Shown piece by piece: positions 25,949 to 32,551 of a stretch of DNA of 64,000 bases (position 1 is the stretch's first letter; each line of letters starts with the position of its first letter). Made by a program: the position numbers and the translations under genes. The notes beneath the pieces are model-generated. The model did not search any database. It was not told the origin of the DNA and saw only the letters and a list, made by a program, of their open reading frames with translations. The stretch is from the NCBI RefSeq assembly GCF_965655635.1, contig NZ_CBFHHE010000002.1, positions 1-64,000 on the forward strand, written 5' to 3'. This DNA is from Nereida sp965655635. Lineage in GTDB: Bacteria > Pseudomonadota > Alphaproteobacteria > Rhodobacterales > Rhodobacteraceae.

Positions 25949-26608
25949 CTAACGCGGCATCGGAATTTCAATCGGCGTGGGTCCTGTTAAAATGGCCCGC
26001 GCCGTTTTTGTGAATAGTTGGCTCAAAGCCGGGTCTGTTGTTTTTAGCCCGCCCGTATAGGTGCCGAATGACGGTAACATGAGGTGGCATTCGTCATAAA
26101 GAAACGCTGGGCGCGTTACAGCCCGCCCACGTAGATTGATCGTTGCCTTGGGATGATAGTGCCCAGATATTTCGCCGGTTTTTGGTGTGGCGATATGTGT
26201 AAATATCAGCCTGTCATGCGTCAGCTGAGCGATATGCGTGCCACCAAACGCTGTTTCGCCCGCATCATGATTTCCCTCGATCCACGTCCACATGCGGCCT
26301 GCTTGCAGCCGTGTGATCCATGTTTGATGCCGCTCATCAAGTTGGCCTGCGGCAGTTAAGTCATCGAAGCTGTCACCAAGACAAACCACATGGGCCGGGT
26401 TAGTTTGATTGATTGCCGTGTCGAGGCGACTGAGCGTGTCATCGGTCTCATAGGGGGGAAGCAACGACCCGCCGCGCCGCGCGATACGCTCGGATTTTCC
26501 AAGATGGAGATCAGACACGACTAGCATGTTCTCAGCGGGCCAAAACAGCGCGCCGTCGCCGCGCGCCTCTAGGGTGTAACCTTGAAAAATGAATTGGTAG
26601 CTTGCCAT
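25949..26608 (-). CDS. pdeM: Ligase-associated DNA repair metallophosphoesterase PdeM
   Basis: This calcineurin-like phosphoesterase (219 residues) is usually encoded with a DNA ligase, an exonuclease and an Lhr-type helicase, and is thought to process DNA ends. The metal ligands are visible in VVSDLHLGKSERIARRGG, CLGDSFDD, IEGNHD, and SGHYHPKATI. I start it at MASYQFIFQ (26608); the frame is open to 26665 and overlaps the helicase stop, so coupling with a longer N-terminus is possible. Only the helicase partner is present here. Confidence 0.88.
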   Translation of the reverse strand: MASYQFIFQGYTLEARGDGALFWPAENMLVVSDLHLGKSERIARRGGSLLPPYETDDTLSRLDTAINQTNPAHVVCLGDSFDDLTAAGQLDERHQTWITRLQAGRMWTWIEGNHDAGETAFGGTHIAQLTHDRLIFTHIATPKTGEISGHYHPKATINLRGRAVTRPAFLYDECHLMLPSFGTYTGGLKTTDPALSQLFTKTARAILTGPTPIEIPMPR

Positions 26609-26646
26609 GTGGTTGTCGTGCCGCGTTCTGTGCGCAGCCGCAAGGG

Positions 26647-29082
26647 TTAGAAAGGTACGGCCCATCTTTTTGGTGCCGTCGTTGGCACACCTGCCGCTGA
26701 CATCAGGCGTTCTGCCTCATCTGCCATAAGCCGTTCTTCCGCCAAGCCGCGCACGGGTACACGGCCTGCTTCCAAAACGAGGGGCGCAGACAGGGGGCTG
26801 ATCCGACCCAGGGTGATCAGGTCGATGCGGTCTTCCACGCGGCTTAACATTTGCTCAATTCGGCCAAAGTCGACCAAGCCGCGCATGGCCTCTTCGCGGG
26901 TGATCTGCATCATTACGTGGTCTGGGTCATATTTGTGTAACGTGTCGTATAGGATGTCGCTGCTAAAGGTCGCTTGGCGGCCCGATTTGCGTGCGGTCGG
27001 CAAGTTGCGTTCAATGAGACCTGCTATGGTTGCGCTTGCTTTGAAAGTTCGCTTCATCACGGCGTTGCCCGCCAACCATGTCTCAAGACCGTCACGCATT
27101 GTGGCGGGATTAAGCATTTGATGTGGGTTGGTTACGGGATCAAGCGACCAGATAAGTGTGGCATAGTCGGTTGCCACAAAACCCAACGGGCCCAGACCTG
27201 CCTCTTCCATCTTGTTGGTCAGCAAAAGGCCAAGGGTCTGTTGTGCATTGCGGCCCGCAAAACCGTAAATCACTGTCTGCGCGCGCCCGTCGTGGGGAAA
27301 ACTCTCGATCATCAATCGGTCGGGTGAAGGAAGCTGGCTAGCTTTTCGTTGAAGGTTCAGCCAGTCGCGGGTGGCGGGGGGAAGCTCGGGCCAGTCTTGT
27401 TGTTGGAACATCATCAAGATGCGCTCGGAAAGTTGGGTGGATGTGGCAAACTTGGTGCCCAGAAACGTTGCAATCTTTGGTTTGTCACCGCCGCGTCGTG
27501 TGACTTCAACGGTCATCTCGCGCAGCCCCTCATACCGAACAACTTGGCCACCAATCAAAAACGTATCGCCCGCGGTGAGTGTTGCAGCAAACCCTTCCTC
27601 AACCTCGCCCAAAGGTTTGCCGCCCATGCGGTTCTTTAGTCTTACTCTAAGCGTGTCGGTATCTTGAATGGTACCAATGTTCATACGGATCCGCTGACTG
27701 GCGCGCGGGTCGCGCAATTGCCAGTTGCCGTCTGCGGTCTGTAGTAATCGCTGCCACCGATCGTAGGCACGTAAGGCATAGCCACCGGTGGCACAAAATT
27801 CCAAACAGTCATCAAATTGCGCCCGTGATAGCGCGGTATAAGCGCCTGCGCTTATGATCTCAGCATAAAGGTCATCGGCGTTAAACGGGCCCGCACACGC
27901 CCGGATGAGAATGTGTTGGCATAAGACATCACGGGGGCCACTGCCGCGCGGGTCACCATCAAGATCATGATCCCGTACGGCGTTCAGTGCCGCGATACAT
28001 TCCATCACCTCAAAGCGGTTCGCGGGAACCAGCCGTGCTTTGGAAGGCGCGTTGTATCTGTGGTTGGCGCGCCCGATCCTTTGGACAAGGCGTTTGACGT
28101 TCTTTGGGGCACCGAGCTGAATGACCAAATCAACGTCGCCCCAATCAATCCCAAGGTCGAGTGAGCCTGTGCACACAACGGCTTTCAGAGCGCCCGTAGC
28201 CATGGCGCTTTCGACTTTTTCACGCTGCTCTCGCGCTAAGCTGCCATGATGGATGGCGATCGGCAGCTGTGCCTCATTGGCCAGCCATAAATCATGAAAG
28301 AACAGCTCGGCTTGAGCGCGGGTGTTGTGAAAGATTAGTGTGGTTTTGTGCCGTGCTATTTCACGAAGGACACTTGGTATCGCATACCGCCCACCAGAGC
28401 CTGCCCAAGGAGGCGCTTCATCAATTTCCAGCATTTCAATATCTGGCGGGGCACCGGCCTCGGCGTGTAAAATTTTGCACGGATCAGGGTGACGCGCCAT
28501 CAGATGCGCAATCGCGGCAGGGTCTTCAACGGTGGCGGACAGCCCAACACGGCGAAGATCAGGACACATTGCTTGCAAACGACTGAGAGCCAGAAATAAC
28601 TGATCCCCACGTTTGGATTCCGATAATGCGTGGATTTCATCAATGACAATCCGCTGTAGGCCTTTGAACATGCGCGGCGCATCGGGATAGCTGATCAAAA
28701 GCGCGAGGGATTCTGGCGTGGTCAACAGGATGTGGGGCGGGTCAGCGCGTTGGCGCTTTTTCTGGGTTTGTGTTGTGTCGCCGGTTCGGTCTTCAATGCG
28801 GATGGGCAGGCCGATTTCATCGACGGGTGTTCGAAGGTTGCGCTTGATATCCGCTGCCAGAGCTTTGAGAGGGCTTACGTAAAGCGTGTGGAGCCCCTTG
28901 TGCTCGGTCGTCGCTAACTCGGACAGGGTGGGCAGAAAACCAGCCATGGTTTTGCCACCCCCCGTTGGCGCGATGAGCAGCGTGGCGGGATCATCGGCAC
29001 AGTCCAACATGTCCTGTTGGTGCTGGTGCAAGTGCCATCCGCGCGCCGAGAACCACACTTTTATCTGGTTTGGTAACTCCAT
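26647..29082 (-). CDS. Ligase-associated DEXH-box helicase (Lhr-core type)
   Basis: This superfamily 2 helicase (811 residues) belongs to the Lhr-core group of DNA repair enzymes. Motif I is IAPTGGGKTMAGFL (about residue 37), motif Ia VSPLKALAADI, motif II VIDEIHAL, motif III GLSATV, motif IV region TLIFHNTRAQAEL, and motif VI QRIGRANHR. A winged-helix and Lhr-specific C-terminal half follow. The product would be a 3'-5' helicase acting with PdeM. The ATG at 29082 is preceded by a hairpin (29093-29117). Confidence 0.9.
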   Translation of the reverse strand: MELPNQIKVWFSARGWHLHQHQQDMLDCADDPATLLIAPTGGGKTMAGFLPTLSELATTEHKGLHTLYVSPLKALAADIKRNLRTPVDEIGLPIRIEDRTGDTTQTQKKRQRADPPHILLTTPESLALLISYPDAPRMFKGLQRIVIDEIHALSESKRGDQLFLALSRLQAMCPDLRRVGLSATVEDPAAIAHLMARHPDPCKILHAEAGAPPDIEMLEIDEAPPWAGSGGRYAIPSVLREIARHKTTLIFHNTRAQAELFFHDLWLANEAQLPIAIHHGSLAREQREKVESAMATGALKAVVCTGSLDLGIDWGDVDLVIQLGAPKNVKRLVQRIGRANHRYNAPSKARLVPANRFEVMECIAALNAVRDHDLDGDPRGSGPRDVLCQHILIRACAGPFNADDLYAEIISAGAYTALSRAQFDDCLEFCATGGYALRAYDRWQRLLQTADGNWQLRDPRASQRIRMNIGTIQDTDTLRVRLKNRMGGKPLGEVEEGFAATLTAGDTFLIGGQVVRYEGLREMTVEVTRRGGDKPKIATFLGTKFATSTQLSERILMMFQQQDWPELPPATRDWLNLQRKASQLPSPDRLMIESFPHDGRAQTVIYGFAGRNAQQTLGLLLTNKMEEAGLGPLGFVATDYATLIWSLDPVTNPHQMLNPATMRDGLETWLAGNAVMKRTFKASATIAGLIERNLPTARKSGRQATFSSDILYDTLHKYDPDHVMMQITREEAMRGLVDFGRIEQMLSRVEDRIDLITLGRISPLSAPLVLEAGRVPVRGLAEERLMADEAERLMSAAGVPTTAPKRWAVPF

Positions 29083-29092
29083 GCTTTAGTAG

Positions 29093-29117
29093 ATAGATTT
29101 CCTTTTCGAAAATCTAT
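29093..29117 (-). promoter_or_regulatory. Hairpin just upstream of the helicase start
   Basis: ATAGATTTCC (29093-29102) and GAAAATCTAT (29108-29117) pair with one mismatch around a 5-base loop. On the minus strand the stem ends 10 bases before the helicase ATG and contains the purine-rich GGAAA. It may affect translation initiation; the meaning is uncertain. Confidence 0.35.
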
Positions 29118-29241
29118 GTTTCTAGTGAGTTTACTTACGAATCTGTTGTACCCTTAGTCATCAAGTTTGGATATCGTCGCGTCATTGTCAGGAAATCAGT
29201 GACAGATCGGACCTCACATAATCCGCTTGGTTTGGGAGGAA

Positions 29242-30507
29242 TTATTCGTCTTTCGAGCTTGTGATACTTGGCGTGATAATAATTGCGAGTTCTGATTGGC
29301 TGTTTAGGAAATCAGGGCTTTCGAAAATTGAACCAATAAAAGGGATATCACGAAGGATATTCTTATGACTGGCAAGCTTTTTCAGATCATCTTCTATGAG
29401 GTCAGTGATCATTATACTTTGGTCTTCAAAAAGCCTCATGGTTTTGCTGACGGTTCGGGTCTGAAAATCATTATGTTCAAACGTTTTTTTGTTGATCTGG
29501 CTCACATTTTCGATGCTCGATGCTGATAATGTCGCTGCTAGCTCGAGTAAACTACCTTCTCCAATGTGAGGTTGTATTCTTAAATGTATTCCAAGAGGCT
29601 TGGCCTTAACCTCGACATCACCATTGATGTTGTTAATGGGCATTAAAAAATCACGTTTTGCTAACAAATCTAAATATTCGCCTTCAGATATTTCGACTTC
29701 GGTCTCAGTTAAGGCCCTCACCACACCCTTTTGCTCCAATGCATGAAGCAGCATCTCGATGTCATCATCGTTTGTATCTAGTACTGATATTGTAGGCTTG
29801 AAGGCGTTAGCCGTAAAATTTGTAGGGTCCGAGCTCTGATCCGTCTTTTCAGTCCTTGGTAAGACTGGTTGTTTATTTTGCTCCCTAGCGCTACTTTCGT
29901 CCACGAAAGAGCTTTCCAACATCAATGAGTTAAGCGTTTTTCTGACATTGTGACGCATTTCTGTAAGCCGGATAGACAGTCTCACACTAACTGGTTCTGC
30001 AATTCGCATCAAATTTGAGGTTGCTTCCGGAGCGTATCTTTGGGCTAAGTTCATCGCTCGCGCAATATTTTTGGTGGAAGATACGAGCCCGTATAGTACG
30101 ATCCCATCGTTGGCCGTGTTAACTTCGATTTTTTCATTCGGAAGAATTTCTGCCAGACGTTGCTTAAGTTCCACTATGTCTGGTGTCACATGGACATTCA
30201 CGTTTGTAATTAGTGCGCCTTCTTTGTCTAAAAATGTAATGGTCGTTTGCCCTAATGTCTTGCCAAGTATGTATACTGTACGATGGGATATTGTCGAAAT
30301 GTCGGCAATGTTTGGGTTTGCAATACTTAGTTCAGCAAAAGGCTCAGCTGCTTTAACAACAACAGCTTGATTTTTGGTTACATAGATAGCACTTGAAGGT
30401 GCGCCTGATAAAGTCTGCAAGACTTCAGCAGAGACATTGGAGCCAAAGAGATGCGTCAGAAGCAATGTAATAGTAAGTATCATCTTGCTAAAAGTAAGTG
30501 TTTTCAC
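29242..30507 (-). CDS. Orphan secretin-family protein (CpaC/RcpA-like)
   Basis: This 421-residue outer-membrane secretin resembles those of Tad pili. A signal peptide (MKTLTFSKMILTITLLLTHLFGSNVSA) starts at GTG 30507. The pilus-assembly N-domain (about residues 33-110) has AELSIANPNIADIS and the segment VYILGKTLGQTTITFLDKEG. A BON-like domain with ANDGIVLYGLVSS follows, then the secretin core with GIHLRIQPHIGEGSLLELA and DIPFIGSIFES near the end. The gene is visibly more AT-rich than its neighbours, and no other tad/cpa gene is nearby. It may be an acquired or leftover component. The central Ser/Gln/Asp-rich insert (residues 200-235) is unusual. Confidence 0.8.
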   Translation of the reverse strand: MKTLTFSKMILTITLLLTHLFGSNVSAEVLQTLSGAPSSAIYVTKNQAVVVKAAEPFAELSIANPNIADISTISHRTVYILGKTLGQTTITFLDKEGALITNVNVHVTPDIVELKQRLAEILPNEKIEVNTANDGIVLYGLVSSTKNIARAMNLAQRYAPEATSNLMRIAEPVSVRLSIRLTEMRHNVRKTLNSLMLESSFVDESSAREQNKQPVLPRTEKTDQSSDPTNFTANAFKPTISVLDTNDDDIEMLLHALEQKGVVRALTETEVEISEGEYLDLLAKRDFLMPINNINGDVEVKAKPLGIHLRIQPHIGEGSLLELAATLSASSIENVSQINKKTFEHNDFQTRTVSKTMRLFEDQSIMITDLIEDDLKKLASHKNILRDIPFIGSIFESPDFLNSQSELAIIITPSITSSKDE

Positions 30508-30814
30508 CGCGTCTGCCCATTAATTTGCATTTACGTTATGAGAATGTAATTTGTATCGCTTTGCAATCGAGTAACAGCATTGCTGAGTTTTATGCCATGA
30601 TTTCTTCAATCTTTTTGGCCATGTTCATGTTAACGATTTTAACGTACACGAATAGCCGGGATCCAATTGAGGTTCTCTCCATTAGTTACAGATGGACCAA
30701 GTCAATTAGTTAACCCACCAAAGTCATGGTGTGACAACCGTTGTAACCATTAAGTTCAATGCTGAATTGATAACAGGATTTCAAGTGCGCTGAATGTGGT
30801 GAAACTGCCGTACC

Positions 30815-30910
30815 ATGAGCCGTTTGGCTGTAAAGCTTGATGCCGAACTTGATCGCATGCGGCGGTTTGCAGGGCTTGATCGGATTATCTGGCAAAGTGA
30901 GCGTGGCTAA
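30815..30910 (+). CDS. Possible small protein (31 codons) with its own terminator
   Basis: ATG at 30815 opens a 31-codon frame, MSRLAVKLDAELDRMRRF then AGLDRIIWQSERG, closed by TAA. The product is charged and likely to form an amphipathic helix (L, I, M spaced among D, E, R). An in-frame TGA stands 4 codons upstream, so it is not the tail of a longer frame. The ribosome site is poor. What supports it is the intrinsic terminator 18 bases downstream on the same strand, which has no other plus-strand gene to serve. It could instead mark a small RNA, or be a gene remnant. Confidence 0.35.
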   Translation: MSRLAVKLDAELDRMRRFAGLDRIIWQSERG

Positions 30911-30927
30911 GCTGTGCCTTCGACAAA

Positions 30928-30955
30928 GGGCGCACCATTGGCGCGCCCATTTTTT
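30928..30955 (+). terminator. Intrinsic terminator on the plus strand
   Basis: GGGCGC (30928-30933) pairs with GCGCCC (30943-30948) around a 9-base loop, followed by A and six T's. On the minus strand only three T's follow the stem, so it serves a plus-strand transcript, although the nearest long genes on both sides are on the minus strand. Confidence 0.65.
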
Positions 30956-31000
30956 CGGCTAGATACGTCCGTCTCTAACGGGATCGGTGCCCCAAGCCTG

Positions 31001-31624
31001 TTAAACAATCGTGGCTTGCGTTGCTGCGCGTAGTTGTTCTTCGCTCACGCCTTCGGCGGTCTCAACTATCCGCAGACCGCCCTCTACCACGTCCAAAACG
31101 CCCAAGTTGGTGATGATGCGGTCTACCACTGCTTGGCCCGTTAAAGGCAGGGTGCATTTCTTAAGCAGCTTGCTGTCACCGTGTTTGTTGGTGTGATCCA
31201 TGACCACCACAACACGGCCCACACCAGCCACCAGATCCATCGCGCCCCCCATGCCTTTGACCAGCTTGCCCGGGATCATCCAGTTCGCCAGATCACCGTT
31301 CTCATCCACCTCCATGGCGCCCAGAATGGCCATGGCAATCTTGCCGCCGCGGATCATCCCAAAGGAAGTAGCGCTGTCAAAGTAGGCAGTGTTGGGCAGC
31401 TCTGTAATGGTCTGCTTGCCTGCGTTGATTAAGTCGGCGTCAACTGCGTCCTCGGTCGGGAAAGGGCCCATACCAAGCATGCCGTTTTCTGATTGCAGCG
31501 TCACCTCAACGCCCTCAGGAATAAAATTCGGTACCAAAGTGGGAATGCCGATCCCGAGGTTCACATACGTGCCGTCTTCAAGCTCAAGTGCTGCGCGTGC
31601 AGCCATTTGATTGCGATCCCACAT
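31001..31624 (-). CDS. scoB: 3-oxoacid CoA-transferase subunit B
   Basis: This is the B subunit (207 residues) of a succinyl-CoA:3-ketoacid or acetoacetate CoA-transferase. The catalytic glutamate lies in the SENG motif of LQSENGMLGMGPF (about residue 47), and the N-terminal YVNLGIGIPTLVPNF is typical. It forms a heterodimer (or dimer of heterodimers) with the A subunit, encoded one base upstream. The reaction lets cells use acetoacetate or ketone-type intermediates from amino acid and polyhydroxybutyrate breakdown. Confidence 0.93.
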   Translation of the reverse strand: MWDRNQMAARAALELEDGTYVNLGIGIPTLVPNFIPEGVEVTLQSENGMLGMGPFPTEDAVDADLINAGKQTITELPNTAYFDSATSFGMIRGGKIAMAILGAMEVDENGDLANWMIPGKLVKGMGGAMDLVAGVGRVVVVMDHTNKHGDSKLLKKCTLPLTGQAVVDRIITNLGVLDVVEGGLRIVETAEGVSEEQLRAATQATIV

Positions 31625-31625
31625 G

Positions 31626-32321
31626 TTATGCGCTCCTCACGGTTCGTTGCTCAATCCGCTTTTCATGCTCGCCTTGGATCAAGCGGTGCACGTAGATGCC
31701 GGGAAGGTGGATGTGGTCGGGGTCAAGGCTGCCGACGGGCACAATTTCTTCTACTTCCAGCACACACATCTTGCCGCACATAGCCGCTGGCGGATTAAAG
31801 TTGCGCGCTGTTTTGCGGAATATCGCATTGCCAGTCTCATCGGCTTTCCATGCCTTCACGATGGATAAATCGGCAAAAATGCCTTCCTCCATTATGTAGG
31901 TTTCTCCGCCAAAATCGCGGTGGTCTTTGCCTTCTGCAATCACGGTGCCTACGCCAGTTTTGGTGTAAAATCCGGGAATACCACAGCCGCCCGCGCGCAT
32001 CCGTTCAGCCAAAGTGCCTTGGGGGTTAAACTCCAGCTCCAATTCACCCGACAGGTATTGGCGCATAAACTCGGCGTTTTCGCCAACGTAGGACGAGATC
32101 ATTTTCTTGACCTGACGGGTTTGCAGCAAAATCCCGATGCCAAAATCATCAACGCCGGCGTTGTTGGATGCAAAGGTCAAATCCTTTGTGCCCGCCTCCT
32201 TGATTGCCTGCAATAGCAACTCGGGAATGCCGCACAGCCCGAACCCGCCGGCCGCAATAAACATGCCGTCGCGCAAAACACCCTCAAGAGCACTCGCCGC
32301 GTCTGGATAGATTTTCTTCAT
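31626..32321 (-). CDS. scoA: 3-oxoacid CoA-transferase subunit A
   Basis: This is the A subunit (231 residues) of the CoA-transferase. IAAGGFGLCGIPELLL is the family glycine loop, and GTLAERMRAGGCGIPGFYT is also typical. I use the ATG at 32321, with AGAGG 8 bases upstream; a TTG one codon before is in frame. It leads the scoAB operon. On the minus strand, TTGACT (32376-32371) and TCTATA after 18 bases look like a promoter, and a perfect 22-bp palindrome lies 15 bases upstream of that -35. Confidence 0.93.
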   Translation of the reverse strand: MKKIYPDAASALEGVLRDGMFIAAGGFGLCGIPELLLQAIKEAGTKDLTFASNNAGVDDFGIGILLQTRQVKKMISSYVGENAEFMRQYLSGELELEFNPQGTLAERMRAGGCGIPGFYTKTGVGTVIAEGKDHRDFGGETYIMEEGIFADLSIVKAWKADETGNAIFRKTARNFNPPAAMCGKMCVLEVEEIVPVGSLDPDHIHLPGIYVHRLIQGEHEKRIEQRTVRSA

Positions 32322-32340
32322 CAAACCGACCTCTAAATTT

Positions 32341-32376
32341 CTATCATATAGAAAGCGTCCAGCAGCAGAGAGTCAA
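32341..32376 (-). promoter_or_regulatory. Candidate scoAB promoter
   Basis: On the minus strand TTGACT (32376-32371) is followed after 18 bases by TCTATA, about 26 bases before the scoA start. It fits a housekeeping sigma-70 promoter with a leader of only about 20 bases. Confidence 0.4.
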
Positions 32377-32390
32377 TGCGCTTGCAGCAT

Positions 32391-32412
32391 AAATTGCAAC
32401 CGGTTGCAATTT
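32391..32412. promoter_or_regulatory. Perfect 22-bp palindrome upstream of scoAB
   Basis: The half-site is AAATTGCAACC, followed directly by its exact complement GGTTGCAATTT. The centre is CCGG with a central CG step, the form favoured by LacI-family repressors, though other regulators are possible. It is about 70 bases upstream of the scoA start, with its centre about 61 bases before the predicted transcription start. Confidence 0.7.
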
Positions 32413-32551
32413 GAGGTGAGGAGTTGAGTCGCCGAAGGTGCTTAGTTCATAAATGCATCAAAGAAATGAATTGAAACGGCACGAACACCTGACTTCGCGA
32501 GCCCAGATAAAATGAAGCCACTAAACCCGAGGTTAGGCTGACGGCTTTCAA

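Larger units (their letters stand above)
30508..31000. other. AT-rich intergenic region between secretin and scoB
   Basis: This 493-base region holds no confident long gene. A 71-codon plus-strand frame (30498-30713) and a 61-codon minus frame (30710-30895) have no ribosome site and no recognisable product. The second half carries a 31-codon plus-strand ORF (30815-30910) followed by an intrinsic terminator (30928-30955), described separately. The high AT content continues from the secretin gene, so the anomalous segment probably spans about 29.1-30.8 kb. Confidence 0.4.

Noticed and set aside
30498..30713. 71-codon plus-strand ORF with a hydrophobic stretch next to the secretin gene
   Set aside because: It starts inside the opposite-strand secretin gene, has no ribosome site and does not resemble an Flp pilin or any tad component.
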